Source: an uncultured Collinsella sp.
Lineage (GTDB): Bacteria > Actinomycetota > Coriobacteriia > Coriobacteriales > Coriobacteriaceae
Length of the DNA stretch: 64,000 nucleotides
Assembly (NCBI GenBank): GCA_902470805.1
Contig: CABRHX010000009.1
Span: forward strand, 1 to 64,000
Reading direction: 5' to 3'
The notes beneath the pieces are model-generated. The model was not told the DNA's origin, did no database searches, and saw only the letters and a list, made by a program, of their open reading frames with translations. Both the position numbers and the translations under genes were made by a program. How positions within the stretch are numbered: position 1 is the first letter of the stretch; every line of letters begins with the position of its first letter. This document shows, in pieces, positions 35,047 to 42,283 of the stretch.

Positions 35047-35301
35047 ATGGGTCCGTTCCAGATTCTTCTGTTTGTCGTTTGGGCTGTTTCTGCCGTGGCG
35101 CTGACGATTCTCGTCCTGATGCATTCCGGTAAGGGTACCGGCGTTTCGGATATGATTGCCAGCTCGCTGTATAACTCCAGCTCTGCCACGGGCGTTATGG
35201 AGCAGAACCTTGACCGCCTGACCGTCATCATGGCTGTCGTGTTTGCCGTGTGCGTCGTGCTGTGCATGTTCTTCTTCCCGCAGGGCATCGTGGGCTACTA
35301 A
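35047..35301 (+). CDS. secG: Preprotein translocase subunit SecG
   Basis: An 84-aa SecYEG component with two hydrophobic segments (residues ~3-24 and ~55-78) and the conserved loop HSGKGTGVSDMIASS. SecG assists SecA-driven protein export. AAGGAG stands 8 nt before ATG 35047. Its place after the glycolytic cluster is standard in Gram-positives. Confidence 0.93.
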   Translation: MGPFQILLFVVWAVSAVALTILVLMHSGKGTGVSDMIASSLYNSSSATGVMEQNLDRLTVIMAVVFAVCVVLCMFFFPQGIVGY

Positions 35302-35327
35302 TCACGAACCGCATAAATACTTGAAAA

Positions 35328-35358
35328 GGGTCCCGCAAGTGCGGGACCCATTTTGTTT
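35328..35358 (+). terminator. Terminator after secG
   Basis: A 10-bp perfect stem GGGTCCCGCA / TGCGGGACCC with a 2-nt AG centre, followed by ATTTTGTTT. Confidence 0.9.
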
Positions 35359-35467
35359 ACATATTTGTAACAGAGTCAAAATATCCTCATATACTTCGCC
35401 CAACTAAAGAAAATCTCGACCGTTAACCGGAATTAGCCCCAAATCGTGCATAAAATGCGCTACTGTA

Positions 35468-35496
35468 TTGCAATACGTTGGTCCGCTTTGTATAAC
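35468..35496 (+). promoter_or_regulatory. Probable promoter of the second peptide ABC operon
   Basis: TTGCAA (35468-35473), a 17-nt spacer and TATAAC (35491-35496). It lies about 97 bp before the substrate-binding protein start, leaving a long 5' leader. Confidence 0.6.
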
Positions 35497-35592
35497 CAGC
35501 CAAAACGGCGGACCGCGTTTGAATGGTTCGATTGGGCTGTCTTGACGTTGCCCGACCGAACTTACTTTGTCCTATCTCATAAGGAGGATGGC

Positions 35593-37269
35593 ATGGCTGA
35601 TTCTATGTTCCACCAGCCCGTTATGGGTCGTCGCGCCTTTGTCGGCGGTACCCTTGCTACGAGCTCCATGGCTTTTCTTGCCGCATGCGGCAAGAAGGGC
35701 GGCGACGCTTCCGGTTCTGAGTCCGGTTCGACGCTGAACTTCTACATCAACAACCCGGTCTGCATCGACCCCTATAACGTCCAGGAGGACCAGGGCACTC
35801 AGGTCGAGTACCAGCTCTTTGATGCTCTGACCTCTTATGACGCCGAGAAGGGCGAGATCGTTCCGCTGGCTTGCGAGTCCTTTGAGGCCAACGACGACGC
35901 CACCGAGTTCACCTTCAAGATCAAGAAGGCCAAGTTCCACAACGGTGACGACGTTACCTCCAAGTCCTTCAAGCTCGGTTGGGAGCGTCTGGTCAACACC
36001 AAGTCGGCCATCGCTACCGAGTACGGCCCTTCCGAGGTCTCCTATCACCTTTCTATGGTCGAGGGCTATGACGACCTGCTTGCCGGTAACGCTACCGAGC
36101 TCAGCGGTGTTACTTGCCCCGACGATGAGACCCTCGTCGTCAAGCTGTCTTCCGCTTACGCCGACTTCCCCTTCGTCGCCTCTCACCCGGCTCTGGCCCC
36201 GGTTCCCGAGTGCGCCGAGTCCGATGTCAAGAGCTTCTATCTTGCACCGGTCGGTAACGGCCCGTTCATGATGGACGGCAAGTGGGAGGATGGTCAGGAG
36301 ATCAACCTCAAGAAGTTCGACGATTACTATGGCGACAAGGCCAAGATCGATGGCATCCACTTCCAGGTCATCAAGGACATGGAGACTGCTTACAAGGAGT
36401 TCCAGGCCGGTAACCTCGATGTCTGCGACGTTCCCGTCGCTCAGATCGATGCCGCCAAGAAGGATCGCGGCGTGTCCAAGGACGGCTACACCATGGGTGA
36501 CGGCGAGCGCATGCTGCTCGGCGCCGAGCCTTCCACGTACTATCTGACCTGCAACACCACGGCCGAGCCGTTCAACAACGCCGACCTGCGCAGGGGCATC
36601 TCCCTGGCCATCAACCGTGAGGCCATCTGCAAGACCATCTATAAGGGTACCCGTACCCCTGCCGACGGCATTGTTCCTCCGGGCATCGATGGCTACAAGG
36701 AGGGCGCATGGGAGTTCTGCGCCTACGATGTCGACAAGGCTAACGAGTACCTCGACAAGGTTGCTCCCGCTGGCGCTAACGGGGATCGTGGCATTAGCGT
36801 GACCCTTTCCTACAACCAGGACGGCGGTCACAAGGAGATCATGGAGTCCATCATCGGCGACCTCGCCAAGGTTGGCGTTACCGCTGTCTCCGATACCCCT
36901 GAGTGGTCTGCCCTGCTCGAGCAGTATCAGAACTTTAACTATCAGTTCGGTCGTCTGGGTTGGATTGCCGACTACCCGATCATGGACAACTTCCTGTATC
37001 CGCTGTTCCACTCCGACTCCCTCGGTGGCGATAACCGCTCCGGTTACAACAACCCCGAGTTCGACGCCAAGGTCGACGAGGCTCGTACTATTGTTGACGA
37101 CGAGGAGCGCGTCGCTAAGATGCAGGAGGCCGACGCAATGGTCGCTGCCGACTGCCCGGTCATCCCGATTATGTTCTACACGCACACCATCGTCGGCTCC
37201 GATCGCATCAAGCACCTCTATGTCGATCCGCAGAAGCATGCCGAGCTGGGTACCGCTGAGCTCGCCTAA
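35593..37269 (+). CDS. Peptide ABC transporter substrate-binding lipoprotein
   Basis: A 558-aa SBP family 5 protein. The N-terminus has GRRAFVGGTLATSSMAFLAAC: a twin-Arg motif followed by the lipobox LAAC, so it is a Tat-type lipoprotein. The mature part shows YQLFDALTSYDAEKGEIVPL, TFKIKKAKFHNGDDVTSKSFKLGWERL and GNGPFMMDGKWEDG, the OppA/DppA pattern. AAGGAGG precedes ATG 35593. It heads a five-gene peptide/oligopeptide transport operon with four further subunits downstream. Confidence 0.9.
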   Translation: MADSMFHQPVMGRRAFVGGTLATSSMAFLAACGKKGGDASGSESGSTLNFYINNPVCIDPYNVQEDQGTQVEYQLFDALTSYDAEKGEIVPLACESFEANDDATEFTFKIKKAKFHNGDDVTSKSFKLGWERLVNTKSAIATEYGPSEVSYHLSMVEGYDDLLAGNATELSGVTCPDDETLVVKLSSAYADFPFVASHPALAPVPECAESDVKSFYLAPVGNGPFMMDGKWEDGQEINLKKFDDYYGDKAKIDGIHFQVIKDMETAYKEFQAGNLDVCDVPVAQIDAAKKDRGVSKDGYTMGDGERMLLGAEPSTYYLTCNTTAEPFNNADLRRGISLAINREAICKTIYKGTRTPADGIVPPGIDGYKEGAWEFCAYDVDKANEYLDKVAPAGANGDRGISVTLSYNQDGGHKEIMESIIGDLAKVGVTAVSDTPEWSALLEQYQNFNYQFGRLGWIADYPIMDNFLYPLFHSDSLGGDNRSGYNNPEFDAKVDEARTIVDDEERVAKMQEADAMVAADCPVIPIMFYTHTIVGSDRIKHLYVDPQKHAELGTAELA

Positions 37270-37365
37270 GAGTTTGCAGCTTCCGTGAGGGTCAAGTATT
37301 TACGTAGACCTCATGGGAAACATACAGTTCTCCCTAACCTGGGGTAAACTGGCTGATGGTAATTT

Positions 37366-37395
37366 TGGGATGCCGGTCTGGCGATCGGCATCCCA
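37366..37395 (+). terminator. Hairpin between binding protein and permease genes
   Basis: A 10-bp perfect stem TGGGATGCCG / CGGCATCCCA with loop GTCTGGCGAT, followed by TTTAGG. A partial terminator would explain excess of the binding protein over the permease. Confidence 0.7.
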
Positions 37396-37425
37396 TTTAG
37401 GTTAATCCCTAGATAGGGGAGTGGT

Positions 37426-38463
37426 ATGGGTAAGTACATCGTTAAACGTGTGCTTCAGTTCATCCCGGTGTTTTTGGGCGTTACGCTGATTCTGTTCGCC
37501 CTCCAGAATATCGTGCCGGGAGATCCGATCAAGCTGATCGGTGGAGACAAGGCTCTGTCCCCCGAGGTGGAGCTTCAGCTTCGCGTCCGCTATCACCTGG
37601 TCCAGTCGGACGAGGACGGCAACGCGATCCTTGACGAGAACGGCGACCCCGTTCAAACGTCGCTCGTGGACCGTTACTTGTATTACATGAACGGCCTGCT
37701 TCATGGCGATCTGGGCAATTCGTATCAGCGCAAGCTGCCGGTTACGGAAATCTTTGCCCAGAAGTATCCGTATACGGTCAAACTTGCCGCGTGCGCCATC
37801 GTGCTCGAGGCAATCATGGGTATCGGTGCGGGTATCATTTCGGCGGTTAAGCGTTATTCCTTCTGGGATATTTTGGTAACGCTCACCACGTCGATTCTCG
37901 TTGCCGTCCCGGCTTTCTGGCTCGGTATGTTGCTGCAGCTGTTCTTTGGCGTCATTCTCAAGGACGCCACGGGCGGTGCATTCTCCATGCCGATCTCGGG
38001 TGCCGGCGGTTCCAGCTCTCAGTATCAGGATTGGATGCACTATGTGCTTCCGACCATTACGCTGGCTTCGGTTTCGACCGCTTATGCCGCCCGCATTATG
38101 CGTTCGCAGCTGCTTGACGTCATGAACCAGGATTACATCCGTACGGCAAAGGCCAAGGGTCTCTCCAATCGCGCGATCATCATCAAGCATGCGCTTAAGA
38201 ATGCACTCATCCCCGTCGTTACCTATATTGGTGTCGACTTTGGCGGCATGCTTTCGGGCGCCATCCTGACCGAGACGGTCTTTAACTGGCCCGGTATCGG
38301 CTATGAGGTCTATCGCGCCATTAGCATGCGTGACTGGCCCATCGTTATGGGCGGCGTTACGCTCATCGTCGTCGTCGTCATGGTGATCAACCTGCTCGTC
38401 GACATTAGCTATGCATTCCTCGACCCGCGCATCCGCCTTGGCGGTCCGTCGGATAAGGCCTAA
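37426..38463 (+). CDS. Peptide ABC transporter permease, DppB type
   Basis: A 345-aa membrane subunit. It begins YIVKRVLQFIPVFLGVTLILFAL and carries the DppB NIVPGDPI segment, with the EAA loop DYIRTAKAKGLSNRAIIIKHALKNALIPV. An insert of about 20 charged residues follows RVRYHLVQ. It is 14 nt upstream of the DppC-type gene. Confidence 0.92.
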   Translation: MGKYIVKRVLQFIPVFLGVTLILFALQNIVPGDPIKLIGGDKALSPEVELQLRVRYHLVQSDEDGNAILDENGDPVQTSLVDRYLYYMNGLLHGDLGNSYQRKLPVTEIFAQKYPYTVKLAACAIVLEAIMGIGAGIISAVKRYSFWDILVTLTTSILVAVPAFWLGMLLQLFFGVILKDATGGAFSMPISGAGGSSSQYQDWMHYVLPTITLASVSTAYAARIMRSQLLDVMNQDYIRTAKAKGLSNRAIIIKHALKNALIPVVTYIGVDFGGMLSGAILTETVFNWPGIGYEVYRAISMRDWPIVMGGVTLIVVVVMVINLLVDISYAFLDPRIRLGGPSDKA

Positions 38464-38477
38464 GGGAGGTACGTCTC

Positions 38478-39413
38478 ATGCAGGAAACTGATTCTCAGTC
38501 TCAGGAGCAGGCTACCGCCACCAAGGCCGCATCTGCTCCCGCCAAGTCCCGCACGCTGTGGGGCGACGCTTTTAAGCGTCTCCGTAAGAACAAGCTCGCC
38601 GTTATCGGTGTCTGCTGGATCATCATCGTCGTTGTGGTTGCCCTGACCGCAGATCTGTGGGCTAAGCCCTGGCTCGGTTCGCCGACGGCTTCCGACTCGA
38701 CCACCATGGCTCAGACGTCGCTGCTGGCTCCGTGTGCCGAGCACCCGTTTGGCACCGACGCCCTAGGTCGTGACATTCTCGTCCGCGTTATCTACGGTGC
38801 ACGTGTTTCGCTGTCCGTCGGCATTATGGCCACCGCGATCTCCACGCTGATCGGTCTGGTCATGGGTGCTCTGGCGGGTTTCTACGGCGGCATCTGGGAT
38901 ACGATCATCATGCGCTGTGCGGACATCTTCCTGGCGTTCCCGTACGTGCTGTTCGTTGTCGCCATGATCGCCGTTATCGGCCGTGGTCTTCAGAACGTCT
39001 TTATCGCCATCGGTATTCTCGGCTGGCCTTCGATTGCGCGCGTCTTCCGCTCTGCAATCTTGACGGTCAAGGAAAACGACTATGTTGACGCTGCACGCGC
39101 GATGGGTGCATCCGATGCTCGTATCGTCGTGCGTCACATCTTCCCGAACTCCGTCGCCTCCATCGTGGTCTACGCGACCATGAACATTGGTGGCGCCATT
39201 CTGACCGAGTCCGCTCTGTCCTTCCTCGGCATGGGCGTTATTCCGCCTACGCCTTCGTGGGGCTCCATGATTCAGGACGGTCAGCAGTATCTTCTGACCG
39301 CTCCCTGGATGATGATCATGCCCGGTCTGGCAATTCTCTCGACGGTGCTCGCCTTCACCCTGCTGGGTGACGGTCTGCGCGACGCCCTCGACGTCAAGAT
39401 GAAGGACGCATAA
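38478..39413 (+). CDS. Peptide ABC transporter permease, DppC type
   Basis: A 311-aa membrane subunit with a ~30-residue Gln/Ala-rich hydrophilic N-terminus, FGTDALGRDILVRVIYGARVSL, and the EAA loop DYVDAARAMGASDARIVVRHIFPN. It ends with ALTLLGDGLRDALDVKMKDA-type sequence typical of DppC. GGGAGG precedes ATG 38478. It is 2 nt from the next ATPase gene. Confidence 0.93.
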   Translation: MQETDSQSQEQATATKAASAPAKSRTLWGDAFKRLRKNKLAVIGVCWIIIVVVVALTADLWAKPWLGSPTASDSTTMAQTSLLAPCAEHPFGTDALGRDILVRVIYGARVSLSVGIMATAISTLIGLVMGALAGFYGGIWDTIIMRCADIFLAFPYVLFVVAMIAVIGRGLQNVFIAIGILGWPSIARVFRSAILTVKENDYVDAARAMGASDARIVVRHIFPNSVASIVVYATMNIGGAILTESALSFLGMGVIPPTPSWGSMIQDGQQYLLTAPWMMIMPGLAILSTVLAFTLLGDGLRDALDVKMKDA

Positions 39414-39415
39414 GG

Positions 39416-40507
39416 ATGAAGAAGAACAAGAACTATGTGGACCTGAAGGACCAGCCGGTTCCCGAGGGCCAGCATCTGCTCGAGGTCGATGACCTTAAGA
39501 TGTATTTCCACACCGAGGATGGCATTGTTCGCGCTGTCGACGGTGTCTCCTACACGCTCGATCGCGGCGAGACCCTGGGCGTCGTCGGCGAGTCCGGCTC
39601 TGGCAAGTCCGTGACCGCCATGACCATCATGGGTCTTATCTCGATGCCTCCGGGAAAGATTGAGGGCGGCGACGTTCGCTATCGCGGTCGTTCTATCCTT
39701 GAGATGACCGAGGAAGAGATGCAGCACATTCGCGGTAACGATATCGCGATGATCTTCCAGGATCCTATGACCTCCTTGAACCCGGTCTATAAGATCGGCA
39801 AGCAGGTGGGCGAGGGCCTTCGTCTGCATCGCGGTTACTCCAAGCAGGAGGCGCTCAAGCGCGCCACCGAGCTTTTGGACCTCGTTGGCATTCCTGAACC
39901 CGAGAAGCGCGTCAATGAGTATCCGCACCAGTTCTCTGGCGGTATGCGTCAGCGCGTCATGATTGCCATGGCTCTTGCCTGCGATCCCGATATTCTGATT
40001 GCCGATGAGCCCACGACTGCCCTGGACGTTACCATCCAGGCTCAGATTATTGAGCTTATGCAGGAAATGCAGGAGAAGAACGGCAACGCCATCATCATGA
40101 TTACCCATGACCTGGGTGTTGTCGCTGATATGGCCGACAAGATCATGGTTATGTACGCCGGCCGTCCCGTCGAGTTCGGTACTGCCGAGGAAATCTTCTA
40201 CGAGAGCCGCCACCCCTACACCTGGGGCCTTATCCGCTCCATCCCGGAGCAGGCCATCGATGAGAAGAAGCCGCTTACGCCGATTCACGGCAATCCGCCT
40301 TCGCTCATGAACCTGCCCGAGGGCTGCGTGTTCTCGCCTCGTTGCCCTTATGCAACCGATAAGTGCCGCAAGCAGCGCCCCGAGCGTGTTGTCACCGAGT
40401 CCGGTCACTATTCTGCGTGCCACTATTCCGGTGACCCCGAGTTCCTCAAGAACGCTCCTGAGACGTCCCGTACGCGCATGGATTCCAAGAAGGGAGGCGA
40501 GGCGTAA
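39416..40507 (+). CDS. Peptide ABC transporter ATP-binding protein, DppD type
   Basis: A 363-aa ATPase with Walker A GVVGESGSGKS, signature FSGGMRQRVMIAMAL and Walker B ILIADEPTTALD. The C-terminal oligopeptide-transporter extension contains the cysteine motif CVFSPRCPYATDKCRKQ, which binds a [4Fe-4S] cluster in some homologues. Its stop overlaps the next start (TAATG). Confidence 0.93.
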   Translation: MKKNKNYVDLKDQPVPEGQHLLEVDDLKMYFHTEDGIVRAVDGVSYTLDRGETLGVVGESGSGKSVTAMTIMGLISMPPGKIEGGDVRYRGRSILEMTEEEMQHIRGNDIAMIFQDPMTSLNPVYKIGKQVGEGLRLHRGYSKQEALKRATELLDLVGIPEPEKRVNEYPHQFSGGMRQRVMIAMALACDPDILIADEPTTALDVTIQAQIIELMQEMQEKNGNAIIMITHDLGVVADMADKIMVMYAGRPVEFGTAEEIFYESRHPYTWGLIRSIPEQAIDEKKPLTPIHGNPPSLMNLPEGCVFSPRCPYATDKCRKQRPERVVTESGHYSACHYSGDPEFLKNAPETSRTRMDSKKGGEA

Positions 40508-41535
40508 TGGCAGATACCAACGAGCGTACTCCGCTGCTGAAGGTCGAGCACCTCTCTAAGGAGTTCCCCGCTGAGTCCGGCATGTTCGCCAAGCGTTTTT
40601 CCAAGCGCGTCGTCTCTGCTGTAAACGACATCTCTTTTGAGATTTATCCTGGCGAGACCTTTGGCCTAGTCGGCGAGTCTGGTTGCGGTAAGTCCACCAC
40701 GGGCCGTACCATCATGCGCCTGACCAAGCCGACCGCCGGTAAGGTGTTCTTCCAGGGTAAAGATGTTGCCGAGATGAGCAAGCATGAGATCAAGGACATG
40801 CGTCGCGAGATGCAGTTTATCTTCCAGGATCCCTATGCTTCGCTGAATCCCCGCATGACCATCGGCGAGATCGTCTCCGAGCCCATGACCATTCATGGCG
40901 TGGGTACCAAGGAGGAGCGCATTGAGCGCGTCCGCGAGCTTCTCGACGTCGTTGGACTGAACCCCGAGCACATCAACCGCTATCCGCATGAGTTCTCCGG
41001 CGGTCAGCGTCAGCGTGTCGGCATTGCCCGCGCTTTTGCGCTGAAGCCCAAGCTGATTATCTGCGACGAGCCGGTTTCCGCTCTGGATGTGTCCATTCAG
41101 GCCCAGGTTCTGAACCTACTGAAGGAGCTCCAGGACAAGTTCGGTACCGCATATCTGTTTATCGCCCACGACTTGTCCGTCGTGCAGCACATCTCCGATC
41201 GCGTTGCCGTTATGTATCTGGGTAAGATGGTCGAGGTTTCGGACTGGAAGACGCTCTACAGCGAGCCTCACCATCCGTACACGCAGTCGCTGCTGTCTGC
41301 CGTGCCGGTTCCCGATCCTGATATCCAGAAGACCCGCAAGCGCATCATCCTCGCTGGCGACCCGCCGTCGCCGCTGGATCCGCCGACCGGCTGCCGTTTC
41401 CACACGCGCTGCCCGATCGCGCAGGGCATCTGCTCTGAGAAGCTTCCCGAGTTTAAGGAAGTCGCACCGGGCCACTGCTGCGCCTGCCACTTCGCGGAGC
41501 CGTTCCCGATCAAGGAATCGCACATCGACCTGTAG
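40507..41535 (+). CDS. Peptide ABC transporter ATP-binding protein, DppF type
   Basis: A 342-aa ATPase with Walker A GLVGESGCGKST, signature FSGGQRQRVGIARAF and Walker B LIICDEPVSALD. The C-terminal cysteine cluster is CRFHTRCPIAQGICSE. Together with the two permeases, the DppD subunit and the lipoprotein it makes a complete importer. It ends 16 nt before a very large palindrome. Confidence 0.93.
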   Translation: MADTNERTPLLKVEHLSKEFPAESGMFAKRFSKRVVSAVNDISFEIYPGETFGLVGESGCGKSTTGRTIMRLTKPTAGKVFFQGKDVAEMSKHEIKDMRREMQFIFQDPYASLNPRMTIGEIVSEPMTIHGVGTKEERIERVRELLDVVGLNPEHINRYPHEFSGGQRQRVGIARAFALKPKLIICDEPVSALDVSIQAQVLNLLKELQDKFGTAYLFIAHDLSVVQHISDRVAVMYLGKMVEVSDWKTLYSEPHHPYTQSLLSAVPVPDPDIQKTRKRIILAGDPPSPLDPPTGCRFHTRCPIAQGICSEKLPEFKEVAPGHCCACHFAEPFPIKESHIDL

Positions 41536-41551
41536 TCGGTTGTTCTCGTCC

Positions 41552-41683
41552 GGGCCCGCGCTGGACTTAGTTTTCAGAACGTCCTCGACCATGGAAACCC
41601 CCTTATCCTGCTCCTTCGGAGCTGCGGATAAGGGGGTTTCCTGGTCTGCGGAATGTTCTGAAAACTAAGTCCAGCGCGGGCCC
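41552..41683 (+). repeat. Nested palindrome A downstream of the peptide ABC operon
   Basis: Perfect 29-bp inverted arms lie at 41552-41580 and 41655-41683, beginning GGGCCCGCGCTGGACTTAG. Inside is a second stem of 15 perfect bp (41593-41607 and 41627-41641), extended by GACCA/TGGTC. At the apex is GCTCC-TTC-GGAGC. No protein is encoded. It may end the dpp transcript, but there is no U-tract. Confidence 0.93.
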
Positions 41684-41749
41684 TGCGGCAACGCGGCAGG
41701 GAGGGGTGCGATTCCTTGATCGCTCACTTAATCTAATAGGAAAGTTAGT

Positions 41750-41780
41750 GAGGCCGGAGCTTTAGCTCCGGCCTCTTTAT
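41750..41780 (+). terminator. Terminator between palindromes A and C
   Basis: An 11-bp perfect stem GAGGCCGGAGC / GCTCCGGCCTC with a TTTA loop, followed by TTTAT. A second small hairpin GGCTCGGC-AAA-GCCGAGCC follows at 41786-41804. Between 41684 and 41749 I see no gene. Confidence 0.75.
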
Positions 41781-41865
41781 ATAAGGGCTCGGCAAAGCCG
41801 AGCCACCAAATTTGCATCAGCCCCCAGAACATGTTTGAGAACTGTGCCTGAAGTATGTATCTGCA

Positions 41866-41990
41866 GGCCCCGAATCGGTGTTGCCTCCCGGCGCATTCCG
41901 CAGGGGGAGCGATATTTTGCAGCACGAAGTGCGCAGCAAAATATCGCTCATGCCCGAGGACGCGCCGGGAGGCAACACCGATTCGGGGCC
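41866..41990 (+). repeat. Nested palindrome C upstream of tRNA-Leu
   Basis: Perfect 29-bp inverted arms at 41866-41894 and 41962-41990 (GGCCCCGAATCGGTG...). Inside is a 14-bp perfect stem, GAGCGATATTTTGC (41907-41920) with GCAAAATATCGCTC (41936-41949), and an apex hairpin GCAC-GAA-GTGC. The architecture equals palindrome A although the sequences differ. It is 38 bp upstream of the tRNA-Leu promoter element. Confidence 0.93.
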
Positions 41991-42028
41991 GGACACACGG
42001 ATCTACCTGCGCATTTACAAATTCGTAA

Positions 42029-42077
42029 ACTTTTTTGAAAAAAGTGCTTGCACAGTTCTCGAATCATAGGTTATTAT
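42029..42077 (+). promoter_or_regulatory. tRNA-Leu promoter with upstream palindromic element
   Basis: The 17-nt perfect palindrome ACTTTTTTGAAAAAAGT (42029-42045) lies directly before -35 TTGCAC (42048-42053). The -10 is TTATTA or TATTAT (42071-42077) with a 17-18 nt spacer. A G/C hairpin occurs in the leader at about 42092-42116. The same arrangement precedes the tRNA-Gly genes at 45560 and 48254. Confidence 0.75.
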
Positions 42078-42134
42078 CTTCCTCGTTGAACGCGCGGGTC
42101 CAACAAAACGGACCGCGAATCAACAACATAGCAT

Positions 42135-42224
42135 GTCGGAGTGGCGGAATTGGCAGACGCGCTAGCTTGAGGTGCTAGTGACCGCTTTTTGGTCATGCGG
42201 GTTCAAGTCCCGCCTCCGACACCA
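42135..42224 (+). tRNA. tRNA-Leu (anticodon GAG)
   Basis: A class II tRNA with a long variable arm. The acceptor stem GTCGGAG pairs with CTCCGAC, the anticodon loop is TTGAGGT (GAG), the T-arm is GCGGGTTCAAGTCCCGC, and the 3' CCA is encoded. An intrinsic terminator follows at 42236. Confidence 0.95.
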
Positions 42225-42235
42225 TCGCATTTGAG

Positions 42236-42257
42236 AAGCCTCTTCGGAGGCTTTTTT
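42236..42257 (+). terminator. Terminator after tRNA-Leu
   Basis: AAGCCTC-TTCG-GAGGCTT stem with a UUCG tetraloop and a run of Ts. Confidence 0.9.
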
Positions 42258-42283
42258 GTTACCGATAGACGGTGGGGTCCACG

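Noticed and set aside
41552..41990. CRISPR or insertion sequence in the palindrome region
   Set aside because: No regular direct repeats with spacers, no transposase and no clear target-site duplications flank the palindromes.
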